23,554 bases of DNA, from the IMG/VR virus record IMGVR_UViG_3300042465_002716, positions 1 through 23,554 of that record. One strand, written 5' to 3'. Below are positions 14,492 to 21,808 of this stretch, piece by piece. The stretch comes from a virus. The notes below the pieces were generated by a model. It made no database searches. It was not told the origin of the DNA and worked only from the letters and a program-made list of their open reading frames with translations. Within the stretch, counting starts at the first letter, position 1. Each line of letters opens with the position of its first letter. The position numbers and the translations under genes are program-made.

Positions 14492-15236
14492 AGAATCCGT
14501 TAGTGGCTGAGTTGTAGAACAGTTTACCGGACCAGTTTGATGTTTTAGCTTGTGTTCCGCTCGCCCAACTAACGGTCATTGTTCCTGGGCCTGTTAGGTT
14601 ACCGAACATAACACGGAAGGGATAATAAATGTTTGCTATCATTGCAATGGTTCCGCTCACTTCTGTAACACCGTGAAGGCCGCCGTTCTGGACAACAGCA
14701 TTGGTATGAGTATATCCTGTAATGGCATCTGGTCCAATCCACATATAACTAGCATCGTCTGTGCTAGTGTAGAATGTATAGGTATCTGTAGTAGGTGCTA
14801 AGAAGTATCCTGTAAGCATAATACTACTATACTCTGGTAGACTAGATAAGTTTAAACTTGTGTAAACACCTTGAGAAGTAGCAGCATAGGTATCAAAGAA
14901 TGTTAGATCGTCGTTTGCCGGGATAAAATCTACACCAAAATAGCCATTAGCATTTGTTGTGCCAGTTACTGTGCGATGATAAACTCCAGATGTAAATGTA
15001 ATAGCTGCAACGTTGATCCACGGACGTCCTAATAACAGTCCGTCAGGATTTGAATTATTCACTAATGTATTTCCAGAATACTTAGTAGGCAGATTATCTA
15101 TATCGTAGGTATTATTTTCTCTATAGTATGGCGCAGTAGTATCGCCTGCTGCTTGTCGTCTTGTTTGTGCTAAATCTAGTTTGGCTTCTTGCTTTAACTG
15201 TTTAGTTGCTAGTTCTGATATACCGTTTGCGGCCAT
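14490..15236 (-). CDS. Virion protein with PA14/GLEYA-like carbohydrate-binding domain
   Basis: 248 residues. The N-terminal part (MAANGISELATKQLKQEAKLD... to about 80, with LPTKYSGNTLV and LLGRPW) is a module I recall from T4-like phage structural proteins. The rest (about 135-245) has the PA14/GLEYA look: IMLTGYFLAPTTDTYTFYTSTDD, ASYMWIGPDA, ANIYYPFRVMFGN and TMTVSWASG. These beta-sandwich domains bind sugars, so a receptor- or particle-binding role on the virion is likely. GGGAG 6 bases before the ATG and a late box 12 bases further. Gene order with the fibre supports a tail/fibre or decoration role. Confidence 0.82.
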   Translation of the reverse strand: MAANGISELATKQLKQEAKLDLAQTRRQAAGDTTAPYYRENNTYDIDNLPTKYSGNTLVNNSNPDGLLLGRPWINVAAITFTSGVYHRTVTGTTNANGYFGVDFIPANDDLTFFDTYAATSQGVYTSLNLSSLPEYSSIMLTGYFLAPTTDTYTFYTSTDDASYMWIGPDAITGYTHTNAVVQNGGLHGVTEVSGTIAMIANIYYPFRVMFGNLTGPGTMTVSWASGTQAKTSNWSGKLFYNSATNGF

Positions 15237-15253
15237 TATTACTCCCAGTTTAA

Positions 15254-15261
15254 TATTTATG
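15254..15261 (-). promoter_or_regulatory. Late promoter box CATAAATA
   Basis: Predicted start near 15248 with a 12-base leader holding GGGAG. It overlaps the divergent plus-strand box for hemA. Confidence 0.6.
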
Positions 15262-15267
15262 TAAATA
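15260..15267 (+). promoter_or_regulatory. Late promoter box TGTAAATA for hemA
   Basis: The last A is 8 bases before the ATG at 15275, so the leader would be about 2 bases. It shares two bases with the opposite box at 15254-15261, forming a back-to-back late promoter. Confidence 0.5.
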
Positions 15268-15274
15268 GTTGACT

Positions 15275-16486
15275 ATGATCAATAAAGCTCCCTTTAATAA
15301 TCTACTCAAAACACTCAAAGACACGGGCAAATACCGTGTGTTCAACGACATTATCCGCGAAAAGGGCAAGTTTCCTTCAGCCATGTGGTACGGACCCTAC
15401 AACATCAAAAGCATCACAAACTGGTGCAGCAACGACTATTTGGGCATGGGTCAGCACAAAGTTGTGTTAGATGCCATGCATACTGCTCTAGATCACACAG
15501 GCGCAGGATCAGGTGGCACACGTAATATTGCAGGAACCAGTCACTATCACGTGGCCTTGGAATACGAGCTGGCCACTCTACACAACAAGGCACGAGCTCT
15601 GCTGTTCTCATCAGCCTATGTGGCCAACGAGTGGACTTTGATTGCTCTAAGCAAGATCATACCCAACATACATTTTGTTTCGGACAGTGAGAACCACAAC
15701 AGCCTAGTCATAGGCATGGTTCACAGCCGAGCACCTAAGACTGTATTTCGTCACAACGATCTCAATCACCTAGAAGACATATTAACCAGCATACAACTCA
15801 CAGGCAACGTGCCCTGCATTGTATTTGAATCAGTTTACTCAATGGATGGCGACGTAGGACACATCAAAGAAATCTGCGATCTAGCAGACAAATATGGTGC
15901 TATGACCTACATCGATGAAGTACATGCGGTAGGACTCTATGGACCCCACGGTGGTGGGAAAGTTGAAGAGCTAGGGCTACAATCCCGTGTTGACATAGTC
16001 AACGGTACATTAGGGAAAGCCTATGGGGTCCAAGGTGGCTATATAGCTGCCGATGCAGAGGTCATTGACGCCATCCGTTCTGTAGCTGCTGGATTTATCT
16101 TTACCACATCAATGAGCCCTGTGAGCTGTGCAGGTGCATTAGCTGCGGTCAAGTATCTAAAGGATCATCAAGAGCTGAGAGACAAGCATCAAGAACGCAG
16201 TCGTAAACTCAAACATAGATTGGCTGTGGCTGGCATGCCTGCAATGGAATGCACCAGCACACACATTGTTCCTATCCTAGTTGGGGAAGCTGTGCGTTGC
16301 AAGGCCATCAGCGATGAACTACTCAACGAGCACAACATCTATATCCAGCCTATCAATAATCCCACTGTGGCAGTGGGCACAGAGCGGTTACGTCTAGCAC
16401 CTACTCCGTTCCACGATGATGGTATGATTGAAGATCTAATTACTGCTCTGGCTGCTTCATTTGCGTGTCACCCGGCGCAAGTCTAA
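15275..16486 (+). CDS. hemA: 5-aminolevulinate synthase (ALAS)
   Basis: 403 residues, full family length. PLP enzyme that condenses glycine and succinyl-CoA to 5-aminolevulinate, the first step of the C4 route to heme. Seen: R21, CSNDYLG with N53, [11 protein letters not shown] with T82 and N84 (the ALAS-type pair, unlike AONS or KBL), NH141, [19 protein letters not shown] (D214, H217), the PLP lysine K248 in TLGKAYG, and ERLRLAPTP near the end. All key residues are present, so it should be active. ATG 15275 follows a late box; a TTG six bases upstream is less likely. Overlaps the convergent cupin gene by 47 bases. Probably an auxiliary metabolic gene from a C4-pathway (alphaproteobacterial-type) source. 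Confidence 0.95.
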   Translation: MINKAPFNNLLKTLKDTGKYRVFNDIIREKGKFPSAMWYGPYNIKSITNWCSNDYLGMGQHKVVLDAMHTALDHTGAGSGGTRNIAGTSHYHVALEYELATLHNKARALLFSSAYVANEWTLIALSKIIPNIHFVSDSENHNSLVIGMVHSRAPKTVFRHNDLNHLEDILTSIQLTGNVPCIVFESVYSMDGDVGHIKEICDLADKYGAMTYIDEVHAVGLYGPHGGGKVEELGLQSRVDIVNGTLGKAYGVQGGYIAADAEVIDAIRSVAAGFIFTTSMSPVSCAGALAAVKYLKDHQELRDKHQERSRKLKHRLAVAGMPAMECTSTHIVPILVGEAVRCKAISDELLNEHNIYIQPINNPTVAVGTERLRLAPTPFHDDGMIEDLITALAASFACHPAQV

Positions 16487-16823
16487 ATCGATCTTCAACG
16501 TAGTCCGAGGTGCTAACTTCAAAGATCACACTGTTGGCAACCAGTGCTTCGATTTGATGCGGACCAAGAGCTCCGAAATCTGCAGTTTTGCCTTCTTCTA
16601 GGATGGCTTCCTTGGCTTCACCTGTGCTAACATCAATGTAGGTTACCTTGAATCTACCAGCATTGATAAACCAACTCTTGTATTTTTCTTTGTGAAACAC
16701 CAAACTGGTTTTGGCTCCTGCACGTTCGAATACAAGGAGTTTTCCGCAGTATTTGTCGTTGTTGGCCCATACCAATTCAAATCCCCACCCTTTGTCTATT
16801 TTACCTAATGTTTGTAAGTTCAT
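16440..16823 (-). CDS. Single-domain cupin protein
   Basis: 127 residues. [22 protein letters not shown], then [23 protein letters not shown], then LGPHQIEAL give the cupin double-stranded beta-helix pattern: motif 1 with H44 and later Glu/Lys, motif 2 with PHQ. The layout resembles the cupin domain of type II mannose-6-phosphate isomerase/sugar-phosphate cupins, and similar proteins occur in T4-like marine phages. A sugar-phosphate substrate is only suggested. The ATG overlaps the clpP stop (ATGA), so it is the second gene of the clpP unit. Confidence 0.82.
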   Translation of the reverse strand: MNLQTLGKIDKGWGFELVWANNDKYCGKLLVFERAGAKTSLVFHKEKYKSWFINAGRFKVTYIDVSTGEAKEAILEEGKTADFGALGPHQIEALVANSVIFEVSTSDYVEDRFRLAPGDTQMKQPEQ

Positions 16824-17407
16824 GGTCGTTTCTCGATTATTTTATCTACTAGGCCATAGGCCAGTGCTTCTTCTGCTGACATGAAGGTGTCACGATCCAT
16901 GTCACGCTCGAAGTCTTGATAGGTCTTGCCTGCGGTATTGTGTTTAACATAAAGTTCAGTTAAGATTGTTTTCATCTTAGTGATCTCTTTGTATTGGATT
17001 TCAATGTCACTTTGCATACCGCGAGCGCCACCTGAAGGCTGATGTATCATGTGACGTGCATAGGGCAACATGTATCGTTTACCTTTGGCACCTGCTTGTG
17101 CTAGAAAGCTGCCCATTGAGCAGGCCTGCCCCATCACATAGGTAGCAACAGGACAACGAATAAACTGCATGGTATCATAGATACTCATGCCGGCAGTGAT
17201 AACACCACCTGGGCTGTTGATAAACATGCTGATTTCTTTATCTGGATTTTCGCTTTCTAAGAACAGCAATTGGGCCACAACCAGATTGGCCATGTGATCT
17301 TCTACAGGACCATTCAACATGATAATACGCTCTTTGAGCAAACGACTAAAGATGTCGTAGGCCCGCTCACCTTTTGATGTAGATTCAACTACCATTGGTA
17401 CTAACAT
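16820..17407 (-). CDS. clpP: ClpP serine protease subunit
   Basis: 195 residues from the ATG at 17407, which has AAAGGA upstream; an in-frame TTG 18 bases earlier is less likely. The catalytic triad is intact and at canonical numbering: S97 in [10 protein letters not shown]122 in MIHQPSGG, D171 in DRDTFM. INSPGG (63-68) is the oxyanion loop. Tetradecameric barrel protease that needs an AAA+ unfoldase (ClpX or ClpA); none is encoded in the window, so it would use the host's. The sequence is of cellular ClpP type, not the usual prohead protease. Transcribed from a strong early sigma70 promoter (17432-17460), followed by the cupin gene. Confidence 0.95.
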   Translation of the reverse strand: MLVPMVVESTSKGERAYDIFSRLLKERIIMLNGPVEDHMANLVVAQLLFLESENPDKEISMFINSPGGVITAGMSIYDTMQFIRCPVATYVMGQACSMGSFLAQAGAKGKRYMLPYARHMIHQPSGGARGMQSDIEIQYKEITKMKTILTELYVKHNTAGKTYQDFERDMDRDTFMSAEEALAYGLVDKIIEKRP

Positions 17408-17431
17408 AGAATTCCTTTTGTGCAAAATTAA

Positions 17432-17460
17432 AGTATAACGTGTCTAGTAATTATTGTCAA
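17432..17460 (-). promoter_or_regulatory. Sigma70 promoter TTGACA-N17-TATACT for clpP
   Basis: -35 at 17455-17460 (perfect), -10 at 17432-17437 (one mismatch), spacer 17. Predicted start about 17425, leader about 18 bases with AAAGGA. Confidence 0.85.
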
Positions 17461-17465
17461 GGCTC

Positions 17466-17494
17466 TTGTTTTCTTTGTAATCTGAGCATATAAT
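17466..17494 (+). promoter_or_regulatory. Sigma70 promoter TTGTTT-N17-TATAAT for the HNH gene
   Basis: -35 at 17466-17471, perfect -10 at 17489-17494, spacer 17. Its -35 lies 5 bases from the -35 of the divergent clpP promoter. Predicted start about 17501. Confidence 0.75.
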
Positions 17495-17514
17495 AGTCAT
17501 GTAATCAACCCGCA

Positions 17515-17522
17515 GTTAAATA
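17515..17522 (+). promoter_or_regulatory. Late box GTTAAATA, leaderless geometry
   Basis: The last A is 5 bases before the ATG at 17527. The stretch AAATATATCATG is identical to that before the gene at 9151 on the other strand. Confidence 0.5.
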
Positions 17523-17526
17523 TATC

Positions 17527-18039
17527 ATGAGCACCCTTTTATTAAACGCAGACATGCAACCTGTAAGCCTTTTACCCTTGAGTGTGGTAGATTGGCAGGA
17601 AGCCATACGATACATGGTTCTGGACAAGGTCAAGGTCTTGGAATGGCATGACGATTGGATTGTCCACAGTGCCAGATGGCAGACTCGTGTGCCTGCTGTG
17701 ATCATGTTGAACACATATCAAAAACCCAAACATACCATGCGGTTGAGCAAACGCAACATATTCCTGCGTGATGCCTACACCTGTCAATACTGTGGCACAA
17801 ATGTCACAGAAACCAACGCCACTTTGGATCACGTGCATCCTGTGAGCCTGGGCGGCAAGACCACTTGGGAAAACTCGACCACAGCCTGCAAACATTGTAA
17901 CTATCGCAAGGCAGCTCATGTGGGTAAAATGAAGCCAAAGATTGCTCCTTACAAGCCTACATTTTGGGATCTAGTTGCCAAACGCAGGGTTAGAGGCTAT
18001 CACCTGGGCCATCCTAGCTGGGCGGACTATTTAGGATAA
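17527..18039 (+). CDS. HNH endonuclease
   Basis: 170 residues. The HNH fold occupies about 84-130: C86-x2-C89 and C121-x2-C124 bind structural zinc, DHVHPVSLGG (101-110) carries the catalytic D101/H102, and ENSTTACKHCN supplies the central Asn (N116) and the second Cys pair. The N-terminal 60 residues match the leader region of the bacterial stand-alone HNH family (LNADMQPVSL...). Could be a free-standing homing or DNA-processing nuclease; no intron is seen. It has both an early sigma70 promoter and a late box. No SD is visible before the ATG. Confidence 0.9.
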   Translation: MSTLLLNADMQPVSLLPLSVVDWQEAIRYMVLDKVKVLEWHDDWIVHSARWQTRVPAVIMLNTYQKPKHTMRLSKRNIFLRDAYTCQYCGTNVTETNATLDHVHPVSLGGKTTWENSTTACKHCNYRKAAHVGKMKPKIAPYKPTFWDLVAKRRVRGYHLGHPSWADYLG

Positions 18040-18056
18040 TCAATCCAAAATATCGC

Positions 18057-18085
18057 TTGACAACTCCACTGTTCGATGCTATAAT
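18057..18085 (+). promoter_or_regulatory. Perfect sigma70 promoter TTGACA-N17-TATAAT
   Basis: -35 at 18057-18062, -10 at 18080-18085, spacer 17. Predicted start about 18092; leader about 24 bases with AGGAG 7 bases before the ATG at 18116. Drives the ligase operon. Confidence 0.9.
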
Positions 18086-18115
18086 ATTAGCATTGTAACA
18101 GTTTAGGAGCAGAAA

Positions 18116-19429
18116 ATGAGAACACAACCGCAAGCAGTTATTGCTCAACTTGAAGCAGACAACAGCCGTTTGGCCAAAGAAGCTATTCTTGCAGAAGCAA
18201 TGACAGAAGGGCTAGATGAATTCTTCGAAGGAGTTCGCTGGTGTTTGGACAAACTGCATACCTTTGGAGTCAAGCAGGTTCCAGAGAGTGATGCAGATGG
18301 ACAGGGCCTAAGCTGGGCCAACTTCAGTGAATTGGCAGATGCTCTGTATCGCAGAACACTCACAGGTCATGCCGCACGTGATGCCATCAAATTGGCCATG
18401 GATGTGGCCACCAAAGATCAATGGAATGGATTCTATCGTAGGATCCTTATCAAAGACCTTCGCTGTGGTGTTTCAGAAAAGACAGTAAACACTGTGGCCA
18501 AGAAAAGCAAGAAGCCCGAATATGCTGTGCCTGTGTTTGAGTGCATGTTGGCGCACGATGGTGCCAATCACGAAGGCAAGATCACAGGCAAGAAATTGGT
18601 TGAGCCCAAACTGGATGGTGTGCGTGTGCTAACTGTGGTAGACTACGAAAGCCGCACAGTTGTGATGTATACTCGCAACGGCAAAGAACTAGTAAACTTT
18701 CCGCACATCGTCAAGGCCTTTGAAGACAACATGGACAATTGGGGCCGCAGTTATGTGTTTGATGGAGAAGTGATTTCAAACTCATTCCAGGATCTCATGA
18801 AACAGGTGCACAGGAAATCGGATGTGCAGGCACAGGATGCTAGACTCATGCTGTTTGACATCGTGCCTTTGGCAGAATTCAAAGCAGGAGCCAGTGTGAT
18901 GGGCCAGAAGCGCCGTAGTGCTTTCCTGCGTGAAAACTTCTCCAAACTGTTCGCAGACTCAGGTTGCATTGAAATCATCACACAACGAGAGTTTGATCTA
19001 GACGTGTTCACTGATGAAATTGAGTTTAAAGACTACAACAAAGCTGCCGTGGCCGCAGGCTATGAAGGCATTATGATCAAAGATCCCAATGGCAAATGGG
19101 AGGGCAAGCGAAGTGTGGCTTGGCTCAAGCAAAAGCCCTTTATCGAAGTCAGCCTTGCTGTGATTGAAACAGAAGAAGGCACAGGCCGCAACGTGGGCAA
19201 GATGGGTGCCCTGGTATGTGAAGGCACAGAAGATGGCAAGCTGATCCGAGTAAACGTGGGTTCGGGCTTCTCAGACAAGGATCGTGATGAATTTTGGCAG
19301 TGCAAGGTAGACGGACAGGTCATTGAAGTCAGAGCTGATGCTATCACACAGAACCAAGACGGCACCTATAGTCTACGCTTTCCAAGGTTCATGCGCTTCC
19401 GTGGCTTCAAAGCAGGAGAAAAGATATGA
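18116..19429 (+). CDS. ATP-dependent DNA ligase (T4 gp30/T7-like)
   Basis: 437 residues. Nucleotidyltransferase motif I is EPKLDGVR (K165 is the AMP lysine), motif III FDGEVI (E218), IIIa LMLFDIV, motif IV YEGIMIKD (E317), motif V WLKQKP (K338, K340), followed by the OB-fold domain to the end. An N-terminal helical domain of about 150 residues precedes it, as in T4 gp30. It seals nicks in phage DNA replication, recombination and repair. Length is close to the T4 protein (487) and longer than T7 ligase (359). First gene of a five-gene early operon; its stop overlaps the next ATG. Confidence 0.95.
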   Translation: MRTQPQAVIAQLEADNSRLAKEAILAEAMTEGLDEFFEGVRWCLDKLHTFGVKQVPESDADGQGLSWANFSELADALYRRTLTGHAARDAIKLAMDVATKDQWNGFYRRILIKDLRCGVSEKTVNTVAKKSKKPEYAVPVFECMLAHDGANHEGKITGKKLVEPKLDGVRVLTVVDYESRTVVMYTRNGKELVNFPHIVKAFEDNMDNWGRSYVFDGEVISNSFQDLMKQVHRKSDVQAQDARLMLFDIVPLAEFKAGASVMGQKRRSAFLRENFSKLFADSGCIEIITQREFDLDVFTDEIEFKDYNKAAVAAGYEGIMIKDPNGKWEGKRSVAWLKQKPFIEVSLAVIETEEGTGRNVGKMGALVCEGTEDGKLIRVNVGSGFSDKDRDEFWQCKVDGQVIEVRADAITQNQDGTYSLRFPRFMRFRGFKAGEKI

Positions 19430-19632
19430 ACCAACGAATTCGAGAACTTGAGAAACAATGTTGGAGTCACCGTGTGGACGGAGTCCTAGTAGACGGACAT
19501 TTACATTTTGATACACAAAAGTTTAACAACCTGATCATCGAAGACTGTATTCGTACCTTGCGTAGCAATGGCTACGATGATGCGGCAAAATGCCTACAGG
19601 ACATACACTTTGGAATTGAGAACCCAGTATGA
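19426..19632 (+). CDS. Small conserved T4-like phage protein
   Basis: 68 residues; ATGA overlap with the ligase gene on one side and the next gene on the other. Begins MNQRIRELEKQCWSH, contains GHLHFDTQKFNNLIIEDC, and ends FGIENPV. Small proteins with a similar opening (NxRIxELxxQC...FN..KFxxLIxxEC) are frequent in T4-like phages (memory), with no known function. Helical, cytoplasmic, no motif beyond two Cys and some His. Likely early, being in the ligase operon. Confidence 0.8.
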   Translation: MNQRIRELEKQCWSHRVDGVLVDGHLHFDTQKFNNLIIEDCIRTLRSNGYDDAAKCLQDIHFGIENPV

Positions 19633-19865
19633 GTGGCACACCAGCAAGCTCTAGCCCAGGCATATCAGGCTTTATTGAAATCTTCGAAGGTCGCTTGAAT
19701 AAGATGAAGCTACACCTTAAAGAAGAATTAAGCAAAGCTAAAGGTGAACGAGACCGTAAATCCATACGCAGGATTATTGCTGATGCTAGAAAGCTCAACA
19801 AGACACTGAAAGGAATGCGTAATGCCAATACCAAACTGTGTCCACATTGCGGAGAAAAGCTATGA
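19629..19865 (+). CDS. Helical basic protein with C-terminal CPHCGEKL
   Basis: 78 residues. A disordered Ser/Pro N-terminus is followed by a Lys/Arg-rich helix (about 20-65) and an end of CPHCGEKL, a half zinc knuckle (C-x2-C). A single pair cannot hold zinc alone, so it may dimerise or bind a metal jointly with nucleic acid (inference). Coupled to both neighbours by ATGA overlaps within the ligase operon. No family recognised. Confidence 0.7.
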   Translation: MSGTPASSSPGISGFIEIFEGRLNKMKLHLKEELSKAKGERDRKSIRRIIADARKLNKTLKGMRNANTKLCPHCGEKL

Positions 19866-20245
19866 GTGAATATACCCCAGATCGTTGGTGCGTGATACGC
19901 ATACCCAGCCCCAAAGAAACTGTCTACAAGGTGTTTGCTTCGTGGTCGGGCAGTTACACTGGGGGAGACTCTTGGAAGCTGAACTCAGGTATCACCCAAG
20001 CTACATTAGTTGACGGGGCTTGGGAGTTTGAAGGCACATCAGGCAGCGTGTATCGATGCAGGGCAGGCAGCTATGGGGCCAATGCCTATGGCCGTGCTGT
20101 GTTAGATGACATGATCCGCAGAACCCACGAGGGCGTAGGCATTGACATAGACATCCTAGATAAAGATACAGATTGGGCAGGCCTAGACTATGACCCTTTG
20201 CAACAATGGATTAGGCAGGGTGGTGATTTAACCCAAACAGACTAA
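19862..20245 (+). CDS. Conserved phage protein of unknown function
   Basis: 127 residues from the ATG at 19862 (ATGA overlap); an in-frame TTG or ATG upstream lies within the previous gene. Motifs: YTPDRWCVIRI at the start, VFASWSGSYTGGDSWKLNSGIT (about 28-48), SGSVYRCRAGSYGANAYG (about 60-80), then an acidic, Trp/Asp-rich C-terminus. The first half matches a protein common in T4-like marine phages (memory). Likely beta-rich. No catalytic motif recognised. Confidence 0.75.
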   Translation: MSEYTPDRWCVIRIPSPKETVYKVFASWSGSYTGGDSWKLNSGITQATLVDGAWEFEGTSGSVYRCRAGSYGANAYGRAVLDDMIRRTHEGVGIDIDILDKDTDWAGLDYDPLQQWIRQGGDLTQTD

Positions 20246-20294
20246 GTAAAGAATCATTGCAACAAACCATTAACCACCATTGAGGAAGCAGTAT

Positions 20295-20576
20295 ATGAAC
20301 AACGACCGAGAACAATTAGACGTCAGCGCCAGCGAAGAAGGCGAACAGGCACAGGCCATTGCTATGATACGTGATGCACAGGCTCTAGATGCTGTGCGTC
20401 AAAAGCTGGCCAAACAGCGCAGTCAGCCCAGCTTGACAGAGTGTGATGCATGTGGGGAAGATATTCCCGAGGCTCGCAGACTAGCTGTGCCGGGTGTTAC
20501 CATGTGTATCTATTGCCAATCAAAGTCAGAACGCTTTACAGCCAACTATCGACAGCCTGGTGACAGCTCAGAGTAA
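20295..20576 (+). CDS. DksA/TraR-type C4 zinc-finger protein
   Basis: 93 residues from the ATG at 20295, with GAGGAAG about 8 bases upstream. A coiled-coil-like helix (about 12-42) precedes a four-cysteine finger (C50-x2-C53 ... C71-x2-C74) in CDACGEDIPEARRLAVPG and MCIYCQ, the DksA/TraR signature. Such proteins enter the secondary channel of RNA polymerase and alter promoter choice; TraR-like phage proteins do so without ppGpp. Likely a regulator that redirects host transcription. Last gene of the ligase operon; the end overlaps the convergent gene by 41 bases. Confidence 0.85.
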   Translation: MNNDREQLDVSASEEGEQAQAIAMIRDAQALDAVRQKLAKQRSQPSLTECDACGEDIPEARRLAVPGVTMCIYCQSKSERFTANYRQPGDSSE

Positions 20577-21099
20577 CCACTCCACCCCATAGGTCTTCCA
20601 CAGGCTGTTCAAACAGCCACTCAGGGCCTAGATTTTGTGCGGTCAACCACGACTGCTCTTTGCGCCATACCCCCTGACCCTCAATCTCCTGATCCAGCTG
20701 CCCTGGGCCCCATGAAGCATAGCCCATGAACAGTCTAAAGTGGCGGGGCATGTCATGATCCATCATGCAATGAAACATTTCCAGTGAACTGGTCATGGCC
20801 CAGGCTGATGTAATCATCACGGTGTCACTGCATACCCAGTCTGAGCTGTGCAGCATCCATACACTTTGTGAGCCCATGGGCCCGCCCCAATACACAGGCA
20901 TAGGGGGTAGCCCTGTGTGATCTATGTCGGCATGTTTGAGTATTTCATCTAGGGTGTGACCCAAGGGTCTATTCACACACAGGCCATGAGCACCTCGTTC
21001 ATCGCTGTGGGTCAACATCAGCACTGAATCCCTGAATCGGGGGTCAGGCATGTTTGGGGGTGCTATCAGCAGATCAGTGGGGTTTAGGGCCAGTGTCAT
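20536..21099 (-). CDS. YqgE/AlgH family protein (UPF0301)
   Basis: 187 residues from the ATG at 21099 (ATGA overlap with the gene upstream). LLIAPPNMPDPRFRDSVLMLTHSDERGAHGLCVNRPLG (about 10-47) is the family signature, then PVYWGGPMG and the later FMGYASWGPGQLDQEI. Length matches bacterial YqgE (about 187). AlgH is linked to alginate control in Pseudomonas, but the biochemical role of the family is not settled. It is a chromosomal bacterial gene family that is unusual in a phage, here as the last gene of a late-type operon. No missing conserved segment noted. Confidence 0.9.
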   Translation of the reverse strand: MTLALNPTDLLIAPPNMPDPRFRDSVLMLTHSDERGAHGLCVNRPLGHTLDEILKHADIDHTGLPPMPVYWGGPMGSQSVWMLHSSDWVCSDTVMITSAWAMTSSLEMFHCMMDHDMPRHFRLFMGYASWGPGQLDQEIEGQGVWRKEQSWLTAQNLGPEWLFEQPVEDLWGGVVTLSCHQAVDSWL

Positions 21100-21581
21100 G
21101 ACCAATCAGGTAAAGGTCCGCCGTATTTCTTGCCTTTGATCTTCTTGCCACGGACTTTGACTCGCTCTGAGCCCACTTTGTGACTCTTGCCGCCATCTCT
21201 GCTGCGATAGCCTTGACTCTTGCAGCTGGCAAGATTTGAAGCACCCAGGGCTGAGTCTGGCTTGCCGCTTTGGCACAGATCACGACTAGCAGGCTCTTCG
21301 CTGACTGCTGAATCCCCAGTGGTGATGCCCAAGATGTCATCGTTCAAAGGAAAGTTCAGTTCCTGGAAACGTTCTGGTAGTTCCTGTGTGTCTATGATAA
21401 ACTCCAGCTCCTCGGAGCTGGGATGTTCCTTCATTAGAACCTGTGCAGCAGCATCGTGTGCTTCTGCGTTTGACCATATGTCCACATCATAGTGTTCTTT
21501 GTATAGACTGGCCACGGCATCCATGACCAATCTGTAGTCACAGGTGAATATGTTTTCTGTGACGATTTCACGTATTTTCAT
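21096..21581 (-). CDS. Protein with basic KKIKGKKYGGPLPDW tail, possible internal head protein
   Basis: 161 residues. The C-terminus (about 118-161) has ASCKSQGYRSRDGGKSHKVG, VRGKKIKGKKYGGPLPDW, a Lys/Gly-rich tail that recurs in T4-like phage proteins as I remember them, of unknown function, and likely binds DNA or RNA. The N-terminus MKIREIVTE|N looks like a capsid-targeting sequence, and the middle is acidic (about 60-80). Internal head protein that packs with DNA is an inference. ATGA overlaps on both sides; part of the lipoprotein-AlgH operon. Confidence 0.75.
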   Translation of the reverse strand: MKIREIVTENIFTCDYRLVMDAVASLYKEHYDVDIWSNAEAHDAAAQVLMKEHPSSEELEFIIDTQELPERFQELNFPLNDDILGITTGDSAVSEEPASRDLCQSGKPDSALGASNLASCKSQGYRSRDGGKSHKVGSERVKVRGKKIKGKKYGGPLPDWS

Positions 21582-21808
21582 GCCAGTTTTGCTCCAATCA
21601 TCACGCAGGATACCAATAGGTTCTTGATGTCTTGATCATCTGCTTGTGCGTTGAGTTGATCTGATCTAACCAGATCCTGCATGAGCTCTTGATATTCTTC
21701 AAGACTGATACCCCCACCCTCATATTGCTGCATTATGGCCAGAGCCATTTGAGCACGTTCACGAGCCCATGGTGGTCCCGATTGTGCTAGTTCATGTAGT
21801 TGTTGCAT
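21578..21808 (-). CDS. Small conserved T4-like phage protein
   Basis: 76 residues from the ATG at 21808 (TAATG overlap), preferred because GGGAG is 6 bases upstream, while an ATG at 21814 is directly adjacent to that site. MQQLHELAQSGPPWARERAQMALAIMQQY, then GGISLEEYQELMQDLVR and KNLLVS, all helical. I recall this protein as widespread in T4-like marine phages with no role assigned. ATGA overlap with the next gene. Confidence 0.8.
   Translation of the reverse strand: MQQLHELAQSGPPWARERAQMALAIMQQYEGGGISLEEYQELMQDLVRSDQLNAQADDQDIKNLLVSCVMIGAKLA

Noticed and set aside
15207-15260. Sigma70-like TTGCGG-N17-TTAATA before hemA
   Set aside because: Both hexamers are poor, whereas the other early promoters are near consensus.
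16820-17407. ClpP as the prohead protease
   Set aside because: It has cellular length, triad numbering and oxyanion loop, and early transcription; prohead proteases of T4-like phages are gp21-type.
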